From Marinobacter mangrovi (GTDB lineage: Bacteria; Pseudomonadota; Gammaproteobacteria; Pseudomonadales; Oleiphilaceae), in the NCBI RefSeq assembly GCF_016798325.1, contig NZ_JAERVO010000001.1:620001-684000 (forward strand): a DNA stretch of 64,000 nt. Reading direction: 5' to 3'. The notes beneath the pieces were generated by a model. The model worked only from the letters and a program-made list of their open reading frames with translations. It was not told the origin of the DNA and did no database searches. The translations under genes and the position numbers were made by a program. Positions 40,027-48,697 of the stretch are shown piece after piece. Every line of letters starts with the position of its first letter. Within the stretch, counting starts at the first letter, position 1.

Positions 40027-40766
40027 TGAGCTCACCCATTCTGCTGGCGGTTGAAGACCTGACCGTTTCCTTCGACGGCTTCAAGGCGGTCGATGGTCTC
40101 TCGCTCTACCTGGAACGCAACGAAGTTCGGGTCGTCATCGGTCCCAATGGCGCGGGGAAGACCACGCTGCTGGACCTGATCTGCGGCAAGACCCGGGCGA
40201 CGGACGGCTCCATCAAGTTCAAGGATCTGGAGCTGACCAAGATGGCCGAGCACCAGATCGTCCATAAGGGGGTGGGGCGCAAGTTCCAGACCCCCTCCAT
40301 CTACGAAAACCTGACGGTCGCCCAGAACCTGGAGCTGTCCTATCCGTCCGGTCGCACGGTGTTCGGCAGCCTGTTCTTCCGGCGCACGCCCAAGATCAAC
40401 CAGCGGGTCCGGGAGATCGCCGAGCAGATCTACCTGGCGGACGACCTGGACAAGAGCGCCGGCCTGCTCAGCCACGGCCAGAAGCAGTGGCTGGAGATCG
40501 GCATGCTGCTGATCCAGGACCCGGAACTGCTGATGCTGGACGAGCCGGTCGCGGGCATGAGTGTGGTCGAGCGCGAACGCACCGCCGGGTTGCTCAAGGA
40601 AATCAGCCAGAACCGGTCGGTGCTGGTCATCGAGCACGACATGGACTTCGTCAAGGACATCGCCCACAAGGTGACCGTGCTGCACCAGGGCAAGTTGCTG
40701 GCGGAGGGCAAGATGGACGACATCCAGAAGAACGAACGGGTGATCGAGGTTTACCTGGGGCACTAA
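40026..40766 (+). CDS. urtD: urea/amide ABC transporter ATP-binding protein UrtD
   Basis: A 246-residue LivG-type ATPase. Walker A GPNGAGKTT is near residue 39. The signature is LSHGQKQWLEIGM, in which His replaces the usual Gly, as is typical for UrtD. Walker B LLMLDEPVAGMS and the switch His in VIEHDMDFV are present. Translationally coupled to urtC. Pairs with UrtE to power import. Confidence 0.95.
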   Translation: MSSPILLAVEDLTVSFDGFKAVDGLSLYLERNEVRVVIGPNGAGKTTLLDLICGKTRATDGSIKFKDLELTKMAEHQIVHKGVGRKFQTPSIYENLTVAQNLELSYPSGRTVFGSLFFRRTPKINQRVREIAEQIYLADDLDKSAGLLSHGQKQWLEIGMLLIQDPELLMLDEPVAGMSVVERERTAGLLKEISQNRSVLVIEHDMDFVKDIAHKVTVLHQGKLLAEGKMDDIQKNERVIEVYLGH

Positions 40767-40795
40767 CGGCGCGGCTAAGCGCAGGAGATTGAAAC

Positions 40796-41482
40796 ATGCT
40801 CAGTACCAACGATTTACGTGTCAGCTACGGCATGAGTGAAGTGATCCACGGAGTGTCCCTGAACGTGGGCGAAAACGAAACCCTCACCATCATGGGCCGC
40901 AACGGGATGGGCAAGACCACGCTGTTCAAATCGCTGATCGGGGTGTTGCCCGCGAAAGGGCAGATCACCCTCGGCGGTGAGGATTTGACCAGCACCAAGC
41001 CCTATCAGCGGGTGCAGCGGGGCATTGCCTATGTGCCCCAGGGCCGGCTGGTGTTCCCGACACTGACTGTGGAAGAAAACATCGCCACCGGTCTTGAAGC
41101 GACCGGGGCGAAGAAGATCCCGGCCGACATCTACGACCTGTTCCCGGTGTTGCACGACATGCGCCATCGCAAGGCGGGCAACCTGTCCGGTGGGCAACAG
41201 CAGCAGCTGGCCATCGGTCGTGCCCTGGCGGCGGATCCCAAGGTGCTGTTGCTCGACGAGCCCACCGAAGGCATCCAGCCGTCGATCATCAAGCAACTGG
41301 CCAAGACCCTCAACGAGATCAAGGAAATCCGCAAGCTCAGCATCGTGGTGTCGGAGCAGGTGTTGAGCTTTGCCATGGCCGTTGCGGATCGCGTGATGGT
41401 GATCGAGAAGGGCGCCATCGTCCACGAGGTGGACGGCAAGACCGCAGATCAACAGCAGATCGCCCGGTACCTGGCGGTTTGA
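40796..41482 (+). CDS. urtE: urea/amide ABC transporter ATP-binding protein UrtE
   Basis: A 228-residue LivF-type ATPase: Walker A GRNGMGKTT, canonical signature LSGGQQQQLAIGRAL, Walker B LLLDEPTEGIQPS. The GIQPS after Walker B is typical of UrtE. caggag precedes ATG. Followed 35 bases later by amiE with no terminator, so import and hydrolysis genes appear to share one transcript. Confidence 0.95.
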   Translation: MLSTNDLRVSYGMSEVIHGVSLNVGENETLTIMGRNGMGKTTLFKSLIGVLPAKGQITLGGEDLTSTKPYQRVQRGIAYVPQGRLVFPTLTVEENIATGLEATGAKKIPADIYDLFPVLHDMRHRKAGNLSGGQQQQLAIGRALAADPKVLLLDEPTEGIQPSIIKQLAKTLNEIKEIRKLSIVVSEQVLSFAMAVADRVMVIEKGAIVHEVDGKTADQQQIARYLAV

Positions 41483-41517
41483 ATTCGGCTTTTACGACAG
41501 AACAGTAGGAGAGCATC

Positions 41518-42564
41518 ATGCGACACGGTGATATTTCCAGCAGTAACGACACGGTCGGTGTGGCGGTCGTCAATTACAAGATGCCGCGCCTGCACACCCG
41601 CGACGAAGTCCTCGACAACGCCCGCAAGATCGCGGACATGATCAAGGGTATGAAGGTGGGCCTGCCTGGCATGGACCTGGTGGTGTTCCCGGAATACAGC
41701 ACCATGGGCATCATGTACGACAACGATGAGATGATGGAAACGGCAGCCACGGTGCCGGGCGATGAGACGGCCATCTTTGCCGCGGCCTGTCGGGAAGCCA
41801 ACACCTGGGGTGTTTTCTCACTGACCGGTGAACGCCACGAGGAGCATCCGAAAAAGGCGCCGTACAACACGCTGGTGTTGATCAACAACGAAGGCGAGAT
41901 TGTCCAGAAGTACCGCAAGTGCATTCCCTGGTGCCCGATCGAAGGCTGGTATCCCGGCGACACCACCTACGTCACCGAGGGGCCGAAGGGTATGAAGATC
42001 AGCCTGATCATCTGCGACGACGGCAACTACCCGGAAATCTGGCGCGATTGCGCCATGAAAGGGGCCGAGTTGATCGTCCGGTGCCAGGGCTACATGTACC
42101 CGGCCAAGGAACAGCAGGTCATGATGGCCAAAAGCATGGCCTGGGCCAACAACTGCTACGTGGCGGTGGCCAACGCCTCCGGTTTCGACGGCGTTTATTC
42201 CTACTTCGGCCATTCGGCGATCATTGGCTTCGATGGCCGCACCCTTGGCGAGTGCGGCGAGGAAGACATGGGTGTGCAGTATGCCCAGCTCTCCGTCAGC
42301 CAGATCCGCGATGCCCGGGCCAACGACCAGTCCCAGAACCACCTGTTCAAGCTGTTGCACCGGGGCTATTCCGGTGTTCACGCCTCCGGTGACGGCGACA
42401 AGGGCTTGGCCGATTGCCCGTTCGAGTTTTATCGCACCTGGGTGATGGACGCCCAGAAGGCGCAGGAAAATGTCGAGGCAATGACCCGCAAGACAATCGG
42501 TGTGGCGGAGTGCCCGGTGGGCGAGTTGCCCTACGATGGCCAGGAGAAGGCCGCAGGCGCTTAA
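41518..42564 (+). CDS. amiE: aliphatic amidase AmiE
   Basis: A 348-residue nitrilase-superfamily enzyme hydrolysing short aliphatic amides such as acetamide and propionamide to acid plus ammonia. The catalytic triad falls exactly on the P. aeruginosa AmiE numbering: Glu59 (VVFPEYST), Lys134 (YRKCIPW) and Cys166 (LIICDDGN). Length matches the family (346–348). Cytoplasmic, probably hexameric. aggag precedes ATG. Encoded between the importer and an AmiB-like AAA+ protein; the Pseudomonas regulators AmiC/AmiR and channel AmiS are absent here. Confidence 0.96.
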   Translation: MRHGDISSSNDTVGVAVVNYKMPRLHTRDEVLDNARKIADMIKGMKVGLPGMDLVVFPEYSTMGIMYDNDEMMETAATVPGDETAIFAAACREANTWGVFSLTGERHEEHPKKAPYNTLVLINNEGEIVQKYRKCIPWCPIEGWYPGDTTYVTEGPKGMKISLIICDDGNYPEIWRDCAMKGAELIVRCQGYMYPAKEQQVMMAKSMAWANNCYVAVANASGFDGVYSYFGHSAIIGFDGRTLGECGEEDMGVQYAQLSVSQIRDARANDQSQNHLFKLLHRGYSGVHASGDGDKGLADCPFEFYRTWVMDAQKAQENVEAMTRKTIGVAECPVGELPYDGQEKAAGA

Positions 42565-42576
42565 GGAGGGACCGGC

Positions 42577-43635
42577 GTGCCGTTCATCAACGAAAAGATT
42601 GAAGCCAATCGCGAACAGACGGCACGCCGGGATTATGCCGGCCGCGTCCAGCGGATGTCCCGGTTCGTGTTCGACCCGGAAGCGGTCAGCGACCGTTTGC
42701 AGGAGCGCATCGTCGGGCAGGCCGAAACCCTACAGGCCCTAACGGCGATGCTGGTGCGAGTGAAGGCGGACATCGGTCCAGAGGATCGGCCACTGGCGGT
42801 TCATATGCTGATGGGACCCACGGGCGTCGGCAAGACCGAGACCGTGCGCCTGCTGGCCGAAGCCATTCACGGCAAGCGCGATGCCCTGTGTCGGATCGAC
42901 ATGAACACGCTGGCCCAGGAGCATTACGCGGCCGCGTTGACCGGGGCACCGCCCGGCTATGTCGGCAGCAAGGAAGGCCACACGCTGTTCGATACGGAAG
43001 CCATTCAGGGCAGCTTCAGCAAACCCGGCATCGTGCTGTTCGACGAGGTGGAAAAGGCGAGTCCGGAAGTAGTCCGCACGCTCCTGAACATCTTGGATAG
43101 CGGACGGATGGTGTTCCCGTCAGGCCAACGGGAGATCGACTTCCGCAACAGTCTGATCTTCATGACCTCCAACGTTGGCGCCGCGGAGGCCGCCCGATAC
43201 CGGGACAGGTTCCGGCGTGGCTGGCGCCGCTGGCTGGGCCTGATCCCCCGACGCGAGGCTGAGGTGCTGGAAGCGGCCCTGCTGAACACCTTTGATCCCG
43301 AGTTCATCAATCGGATCGACGGCATCCACACCTACAACCGGTTAGGCATCGACCGGCTCGACGACCTGCTCAGCATTCAACTGGCTCGTCTCAATCAGCG
43401 GCTGTCCCGACGCGGGGCGTCTGTCGAACTCACGGAGGCGCTGCGCGAATACCTGTGCGGACGCTACGACAACCGCTTCGGCGCCCGGGATATCCTGCGT
43501 CGCCTCCGTTCAACACTGGAGCCTCCACTGGCGGAAGCGCTGCTGGCGCATCCCGAGGCAGGGGCGTTTCGAGGTTATCTGCGGGGCGGCGCCGTCTGCG
43601 TCGAGCCCGTCACGGTTCCGGGAGAGCCGGCCTGA
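42577..43635 (+). CDS. amiB: AmiB-like single-ring AAA+ (ClpA/B-type) ATPase
   Basis: A 352-residue protein from GTG 42577, preceded by AAGGAGG. It corresponds to the second ATPase domain of ClpA/ClpB without N-domain, first ATPase or middle coiled coil. Walker A is GPTGVGKTE at about 80–88, pore-loop GYVG at 127–130, Walker B VLFDEVEK at about 153–160, sensor-1 Asn in LIFMTSNVG, and a C-terminal D2-small domain (FGARDILRR). There is no IGF/L-type ClpP loop that I can see. In Pseudomonas amiB follows amiE and encodes a ClpB-like protein of unclear role; here too it is 12 bases behind amiE. It may assemble or remodel the amidase (inference). Confidence 0.88.
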   Translation: MPFINEKIEANREQTARRDYAGRVQRMSRFVFDPEAVSDRLQERIVGQAETLQALTAMLVRVKADIGPEDRPLAVHMLMGPTGVGKTETVRLLAEAIHGKRDALCRIDMNTLAQEHYAAALTGAPPGYVGSKEGHTLFDTEAIQGSFSKPGIVLFDEVEKASPEVVRTLLNILDSGRMVFPSGQREIDFRNSLIFMTSNVGAAEAARYRDRFRRGWRRWLGLIPRREAEVLEAALLNTFDPEFINRIDGIHTYNRLGIDRLDDLLSIQLARLNQRLSRRGASVELTEALREYLCGRYDNRFGARDILRRLRSTLEPPLAEALLAHPEAGAFRGYLRGGAVCVEPVTVPGEPA

Positions 43636-43668
43636 TTCCCGTTTAGTCAGACCGGCCGCGTTTCCCGC

Positions 43669-43698
43669 AAGCCGCCCTCCTGGTTGGGCGGCTTTTTT
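43669..43698 (+). terminator. intrinsic terminator after amiB
   Basis: AAGCCGCCC (43669–43677) and GGGCGGCTT (43686–43694) form a 9-bp stem, followed by a six-T run. It ends the urtABCDE-amiE-amiB unit and isolates the following fmdAB unit. Confidence 0.92.
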
Positions 43699-43745
43699 AT
43701 GGGCGATAGAAACGGGGGGCCTCGGGCGATGTCCCGGACTCAATA

Positions 43746-43761
43746 CGTCAATTGACGTAGG
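43746..43761 (+). promoter_or_regulatory. operator-like element upstream of fmdA (copy 2 of 2)
   Basis: CGTCA-AT-TGACG followed by TAGG, centred in a perfect 16-base palindrome TACGTCAATTGACGTA (43744–43759). Same element as before urtA. It ends 123 bases before the fmdA start, nearly the same distance as in copy 1 (117), and lies after the amiB terminator, where a new promoter is needed. Confidence 0.62.
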
Positions 43762-43883
43762 GACGGGGGGCGTTTTCCCAATAGTGGGCGTTGTGGGGAT
43801 GGCGGATAGTGGAAGGACCTGGCAGGCCGGGCCTGCGAGCCATACCAACAACTGTTCACGCCGTGATTCGAGGAGCGTCCAAG

Positions 43884-45116
43884 ATGGCCGAAACCATTAT
43901 CAAGATCGACCTGAATAAATCCGCCTACGAGAACGAGAAAGTCCATAACCGCTGGCACCCCGATATTCCCATGGCGGCGACGGTCAAGCCGGGTGACGAT
44001 TTCATCATCGAATGCCACGATTGGACCGGCGGCCAGATCAAGAACAACGACAGCGCGGACGACGTGCGCGACGTGGATCTGACCCAGGTACACTTCCTGT
44101 CCGGCCCGGTGGGTGTCGAAGGCGCAGAACCCGGTGATCTGCTGGAAGTGGACATCCTGGACATCGGTGCGTTCGATGACAGCCAGTGGGGCTTCAATGG
44201 CTTCTTCTCGAAGCAGAACGGTGGCGGCTTCCTGACCGAGCATTTTCCCGAAGCGCAAAAATCCATCTGGGACTTCAACGGCATGTTCACCAAGTCCCGC
44301 CATATTCCAAACGTGGAATTTGCCGGCATGATTCATCCCGGCCTGATCGGCTGCCTGCCGTCTAAGGAGATGCTGGACGAGTGGAACCGTCGTGAGAAGG
44401 AACTCTATGACACCGAGCCGGATCGTGTGCCGGGCCTGGCGAACTTGCCCTATGCCGAAACCGCCCACATGGGCAAGCTGACCGGGGAAGCCAAGGCGGC
44501 GGCAGCAGCCGAGGGCGCCCGCACCGTTCCGCCTCGTGAGCACGGCGGTAACTGCGACATCAAGGATCTTTCGCGCGGGTCCAAGGTGTATTTCCCGGTC
44601 TACGTGAAAGGCGGAGGTCTGTCCGTGGGCGACCTGCACTTCAGCCAGGGTGACGGTGAAATCACCTTCTGCGGCGCCATCGAGATGGCAGGCTGGATAC
44701 ATCTTCGGGTCAACGTCGTCAAGGACGGTATGGCGAAGTACGGCATCAAGAACCCGATCTTCAAGCCCAGCCCGATCAAGCCCAAGTACGACGACTACGT
44801 CATCTTCGAGGGTATCTCCGTGGACGAGCAGGGCAAGCAGCATTACCTGGACGTTCACATCGCCTATCGCCAGGCTTGCCTGAACGCCATCGAATACCTG
44901 ACCAAGTTTGGTTACACGCCGGCCCAGGGCTACGCGTTGCTCGGTTGTGCCCCGGTGGAAGGCCACATCAGCGGGGTGGTGGACGTGCCCAACGCCTGCG
45001 CCACGCTCTGGTTGCCGACCGGTATCTTCGACTTCGACATCAATCCGTCGGCGGATGGGCCGTCCAAGAAGGTCACCGCCGGCACGGACGTTCCTCTGTC
45101 ACCGGACAAGGAGTAA
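43884..45116 (+). CDS. fmdA: formamidase/acetamidase FmdA
   Basis: A 410-residue enzyme of the FmdA/AmdA family, unrelated in fold to AmiE. ATG 43884 (MAETIIKIDLN) has GAGGAGCG upstream and matches family starts; a longer frame is spurious. Conserved segments: FIIECHDWTGGQIKNND, LSGPVGVEGAEPGDLLEVDI, HPGLIGCLPS, PPREHGGNCDIKDLSRGSKVYFPVYV and the C-terminal EGHISGVVDVPNA. It hydrolyses formamide to formate and ammonia. Paired with fmdB, as in Methylophilus, where the fmd cluster also includes an amide ABC transporter. Confidence 0.95.
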   Translation: MAETIIKIDLNKSAYENEKVHNRWHPDIPMAATVKPGDDFIIECHDWTGGQIKNNDSADDVRDVDLTQVHFLSGPVGVEGAEPGDLLEVDILDIGAFDDSQWGFNGFFSKQNGGGFLTEHFPEAQKSIWDFNGMFTKSRHIPNVEFAGMIHPGLIGCLPSKEMLDEWNRREKELYDTEPDRVPGLANLPYAETAHMGKLTGEAKAAAAAEGARTVPPREHGGNCDIKDLSRGSKVYFPVYVKGGGLSVGDLHFSQGDGEITFCGAIEMAGWIHLRVNVVKDGMAKYGIKNPIFKPSPIKPKYDDYVIFEGISVDEQGKQHYLDVHIAYRQACLNAIEYLTKFGYTPAQGYALLGCAPVEGHISGVVDVPNACATLWLPTGIFDFDINPSADGPSKKVTAGTDVPLSPDKE

Positions 45117-45119
45117 GCC

Positions 45120-45488
45120 ATGCCTGTCTACGACTACAAGTGCCGGGAGCATGGCCATTTCTATCAACTGGCCCGCATGGACGACGCCGCCAAACCGGCG
45201 GCCTGTCCCACTTGCGGCGTGATGTCGGCACGAGTCATCGTGCTGCCGCCGGAGCTGCGCGGCCTGGACCGCGACCGCCAGGATGCCCAGGCCCGCAACG
45301 AGAAGGCCCGTCACGAGCCGGTCTTCTCGACGGCGGACTCCCGCGCGGAAGCGGACGACCGCGCCCGCCATGCCGCACGGAAGGGCTGCGGGTGCGACCA
45401 TACGGAACGGCGTCATTCGAAGCTGTTCTACACCGCCGACGGCAAGAAGATGTTTCCCTCCATGCGTCCGTGGATGATCAGCCACTGA
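45120..45488 (+). CDS. fmdB: FmdB-family zinc-ribbon protein
   Basis: A 122-residue protein starting 3 bases after fmdA. The N-terminal FmdB zinc-ribbon begins MPVYDYKCREHGHF and continues to ACPTCGVM (CxxxxH…CxxC variant). A charged helical middle follows, and a C-terminal GCGCDHTERRHSKLFYTADGKK could bind a second metal. In Methylophilus FmdB is thought to regulate formamidase expression; the biochemical role is not settled. Confidence 0.9.
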   Translation: MPVYDYKCREHGHFYQLARMDDAAKPAACPTCGVMSARVIVLPPELRGLDRDRQDAQARNEKARHEPVFSTADSRAEADDRARHAARKGCGCDHTERRHSKLFYTADGKKMFPSMRPWMISH

Positions 45489-45500
45489 TCGTTCTTATCC

Positions 45501-45523
45501 GGCCCGGACTCGCTGTCCGGGCC
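45501..45523 (+). repeat. hairpin after fmdB
   Basis: GGCCCGGAC (45501–45509) pairs with GTCCGGGCC (45515–45523) around tcgct. No T-run follows, so it may be a weak terminator or an mRNA 3' stabiliser for fmdAB. Confidence 0.55.
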
Positions 45524-45636
45524 CCGTTCCAACTTGACCTTCCTCTTTAATGACCTTGCGAACACCGGGTGTCGCGGGCACTGTGATCGTTTATCCCGAT
45601 TGAAATCACGCGACTGGACGAGGAGGAGTCTCCGTC

Positions 45637-45906
45637 ATGAACAAGCCTGTTCACGAGCTTGACCATGAGATGCTTGAAGCCGAGAAAAAGATTCACGAGC
45701 GCTATGAATGGCTTCACATTGCCAACGACTATATCTCGGCGATCCTGTTCCTGGTGGGCAGCATTTTGTTCCTCTGGGAGAAGTGGCAGACGGTGGCGAC
45801 CTGGTTCTTCATCATTGGCAGTGTGTTCTTCCTGTTTGCGCCGTTGCTGCGCACCCTGAACAAGCGCTATGTGAAGAACCTGCGGAAAGGACCGATACAT
45901 TGGTAA
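45637..45906 (+). CDS. small YrhK-like membrane protein
   Basis: An 89-residue protein with an amphipathic N-terminal helix and two adjacent transmembrane helices (about 32–48 and 54–70), ending in a basic tail. The arrangement HERYEWLHIANDYISAILFLVGSILF…WETVATWFFIIGS resembles the YrhK domain, of unknown function. AGGAGG lies 12 bases before the ATG. Appears monocistronic; any link with the amide genes upstream is unproven. Confidence 0.75.
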   Translation: MNKPVHELDHEMLEAEKKIHERYEWLHIANDYISAILFLVGSILFLWEKWQTVATWFFIIGSVFFLFAPLLRTLNKRYVKNLRKGPIHW

Positions 45907-45988
45907 GGGGCGGCTTGGTGTAGAATGGCCGCCAACTTACTTTTGTGGATCGCCCCGATGCCACACCGAACAGGCCCGATACCCCGCT

Positions 45989-47365
45989 ATGTCCGATTTC
46001 AGCACGCTCAAGCTTCGCACCGACCTGCTCGGTAACCTGGATTCCCTGGGTTACCGGTCCATGACGCCGATCCAGGCAGCCAGTCTTCCCATTGTCCTGG
46101 CCGGTCAGGATCTGATCGCGCAGGCCAAAACCGGCTCCGGTAAGACCGCGGCCTTCGGGTTGGGCGTACTGCACAAGCTGGACGTCTCACGATTTCGGAT
46201 CCAGGCGCTAGTCCTGTGCCCAACGCGGGAGCTGGCGGACCAGGTGGCGCAGGAGCTGCGCAAGCTGGCCCGTGCCATCCATAACATCAAGATCCTGAGT
46301 TTGTGTGGCGGAACGCCGATTGGCCCGCAAATCGGTTCGCTGGAGCACGGTGCCCACATCATCGTAGGCACGCCGGGCCGTATTTCGGATCACCTCCGCA
46401 AGCGCACCCTGTCGCTGGCGGATGTGGAAACGCTGGTGCTGGATGAAGCCGATCGGATGCTGGACATGGGGTTCCAGGAGGTCCTGGACGAGATCATCGC
46501 CGAAATGCCGGCACAGCGTCAGACACTGCTGTTCAGTGCCACCTACCCGGATGAGATCCAGACGATCGCTGAACGCGTGATGCATCACCCGGAGCGGGTG
46601 GAGGTCGAGACCCATCAGAGCGACCAGACCATCCGTCAGCGCTTTTATCCCGTTCGCGACGATGCCCAGCGGCTGGAAGGGCTGCGACTGTTGCTGATGA
46701 AGCACCGTCCGGATTCCGCCATTGTCTTCTGCAACACCAAGCGGGAGACCGACGAGGTGGCGGATGCGCTGCGCAGCATGGGCTTCAGCGCACTGGCCCT
46801 GCACGGCGATCTGGAGCAGAAGGCGCGGGACCTGATGCTGATTCGCTTTGCCAACAAGAGTGCAACGGTACTGGTCGCCACCGACGTGGCCGCGCGAGGG
46901 CTGGACATCGACAACCTGGACGCGGTGTTCAACTTCCATGTGGCGCGGGATCTGGATGTCCACGTTCACCGCATCGGCCGGACCGGTCGCGCCGGCAGCC
47001 ACGGCCTGGCGTTCACGTTCTTCTCGGAGAAGGAACGCTACAAACTTGAGAAACTTTCTGAGAAGACCGGCCAAACTATTGATGAGTCGAATCTTCCTTC
47101 CGGAAATCAGCGCCACCAGACGACATACAAACCGCCCATGGTGACGCTGCAGATTGATGGGGGGAAAAAGCAGAAAGTGCGTCCCGGCGATATACTGGGC
47201 GCGTTGACGGGTGAATCCGGCGTACCGGGCAAGGCCGTCGGCAAGATCAGCGTCACGGATAACAGTGCTTTCGTGGCCGTGACGCGGGATCATGCAAAAC
47301 AGGCACTTGAGAAGCTTTCTTCAGGTAAGTTGAAAGGTCGGTCCTTCCGCGCCCGACGCATTTGA
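45989..47365 (+). CDS. dbpA: ATP-dependent RNA helicase DbpA
   Basis: A 458-residue DEAD-box helicase. Q-motif region YRSMTPIQAASLP, Walker A AKTGSGKT near 46–53, DEAD in LVLDEADRMLDMG, SAT in LLFSATYP, and HRIGRTGRAG near 330 are all visible. The C-terminal 75 residues (MVTLQIDGGKKQKVRPGDILGALTGE…) form the DbpA RNA-binding domain that recognises hairpin 92 of 23S rRNA. This distinguishes it from RhlE- or SrmB-type helicases. It functions in large-subunit maturation. Monocistronic in appearance. Confidence 0.95.
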   Translation: MSDFSTLKLRTDLLGNLDSLGYRSMTPIQAASLPIVLAGQDLIAQAKTGSGKTAAFGLGVLHKLDVSRFRIQALVLCPTRELADQVAQELRKLARAIHNIKILSLCGGTPIGPQIGSLEHGAHIIVGTPGRISDHLRKRTLSLADVETLVLDEADRMLDMGFQEVLDEIIAEMPAQRQTLLFSATYPDEIQTIAERVMHHPERVEVETHQSDQTIRQRFYPVRDDAQRLEGLRLLLMKHRPDSAIVFCNTKRETDEVADALRSMGFSALALHGDLEQKARDLMLIRFANKSATVLVATDVAARGLDIDNLDAVFNFHVARDLDVHVHRIGRTGRAGSHGLAFTFFSEKERYKLEKLSEKTGQTIDESNLPSGNQRHQTTYKPPMVTLQIDGGKKQKVRPGDILGALTGESGVPGKAVGKISVTDNSAFVAVTRDHAKQALEKLSSGKLKGRSFRARRI

Positions 47366-47396
47366 CCTTTAACGGATCGCAGGCAGGGACGACGCC

Positions 47397-48632
47397 ATGC
47401 GTAAAGAGATTGAAGCCATCTACGCCCGAGACTCACGGAAAGTCCTGGCGACACTCATTCGACTGCTGGGTGACTTCGAGCAGGCCGAGGAGGCGCTGCA
47501 CGACGCCTTCACCTGCGCGCTGGCCCAGTGGCCGGAGGAGGGCATTCCGGCCAATCCCAGCGCCTGGCTGGTCTCCACCGGCCGCTTCCGCGCCATCGAC
47601 CAGATTCGTCGCCGGGTGAAGTTCGAGGACATTACCCGCCAGCTCGACCAGCCAACGTCCACACCTCATGCCGTAGCAGACAGCGACGATGAGATGCTGG
47701 AAGACGACCAGCTGCGCCTGATCTTCACCTGCTGCCATCCCGGCCTTGCCCCCGAAGCCCAGATTGCCATGACGCTGCGGGAAGTCTGCGGGCTGACCAC
47801 CGAAGAGATTGCCCGGGCCTTCCTGACCACGCCGGCCACGCTGGCCCAGCGGATCGTACGCGCCAAGAACAAGATCCGGGACGCCGGTATTCCCTATGAA
47901 GTGCCGGGACCGTCACAGATGTCGGTCCGGCTGGACGAGGTGCTCCGGGTCGTCTACCTGGTGTTTAACGAGGGCTACTCCGCCACCAGCGGTGAACAGG
48001 TGAGCCGTTACCAACTGGCCGACGAGGCCATCCGTCTCGGTCGCCTTCTGCTCGCGTTGTTGCCGGCCCCGGAGGTGAAAGGGTTGCTGGCGCTGATGCT
48101 GCTACAAAACGCCCGACGGTCGGCCCGTCAGACACCGGGCGGGAATCTGGTGCCTCTCGACCAGCAGGAGCGCAGCCTGTGGGATCGGGCGACCATCCAA
48201 GAGGGCGCTGCGCTGGTGACCGACGCCCTCGCCACCCGCCGCTTTGGACCCTATACCCTGCAGGCCGCCATTGCGGCAGTCCATGACGAAGCGCCGACGG
48301 CGGAAGCCACAGACTGGCCGCAGATCGTCGGTCTCTACGACGTGCTGATGCAGCAGTCTCCGACCCCGGTGGTCGCCCTGAACCGGGCGGTGGCTGTTGC
48401 CATGCGTGATGGCCCCCAGGCCGGGCTGACCCTGATTGACGAGCTGCTGGCGGGTAAGGCGCTGGACGCCTACCATCTGGCCCATGCCGCGCGGGCTGAC
48501 CTGTTGCGACGCCTTGGGCGAATCGAGGAAGCCCGTATCGCCTATCAGCGGGCACTGGCTTTGGCCGGGCAGGAACCGGAGCGCCGCTTTCTTCAACATC
48601 GTATCGACGAAATGGGCGCCGGCGTTGCCTGA
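47397..48632 (+). CDS. ECF42-type RNA polymerase sigma factor
   Basis: A 411-residue extracytoplasmic-function sigma factor with a long C-terminal extension. Region 2 at about 1–75 includes LIRLLGDFEQAEEALHDAFTCALAQWP. Region 4 at about 100–155 includes LREVCGLTTEEIARAFLTTPATLAQR. The remaining 240 residues are the helical, TPR-like domain of the ECF41/42-like group (VYLVFNEGYSATSG, LRRLGRIEEARIAYQRAL). No anti-sigma gene is nearby; instead a DGPF/YCII gene follows, the known ECF42 pairing. Target promoters are unknown. Confidence 0.9.
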   Translation: MRKEIEAIYARDSRKVLATLIRLLGDFEQAEEALHDAFTCALAQWPEEGIPANPSAWLVSTGRFRAIDQIRRRVKFEDITRQLDQPTSTPHAVADSDDEMLEDDQLRLIFTCCHPGLAPEAQIAMTLREVCGLTTEEIARAFLTTPATLAQRIVRAKNKIRDAGIPYEVPGPSQMSVRLDEVLRVVYLVFNEGYSATSGEQVSRYQLADEAIRLGRLLLALLPAPEVKGLLALMLLQNARRSARQTPGGNLVPLDQQERSLWDRATIQEGAALVTDALATRRFGPYTLQAAIAAVHDEAPTAEATDWPQIVGLYDVLMQQSPTPVVALNRAVAVAMRDGPQAGLTLIDELLAGKALDAYHLAHAARADLLRRLGRIEEARIAYQRALALAGQEPERRFLQHRIDEMGAGVA

Positions 48633-48697
48633 CCGTGTCGATTCGAAGGCTGTCGGTTCGACAAGGAATAGAAAAACAACCACTTCAGGGAAAAGCC

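Noticed and set aside
36459-41482. Assigning the importer strictly to urea because the genes resemble urtABCDE
   Set aside because: No urease or urea carboxylase is present, while two amidases are co-encoded; the Methylophilus amide importer belongs to the same family, so the substrate was left as urea or short-chain amides.
43812-43840. Possible sigma-54 promoter (tggcagg…cctgcg) before fmdA
   Set aside because: The GG and GC elements are 13 bases apart instead of the required 11, so it does not fit the -24/-12 spacing.
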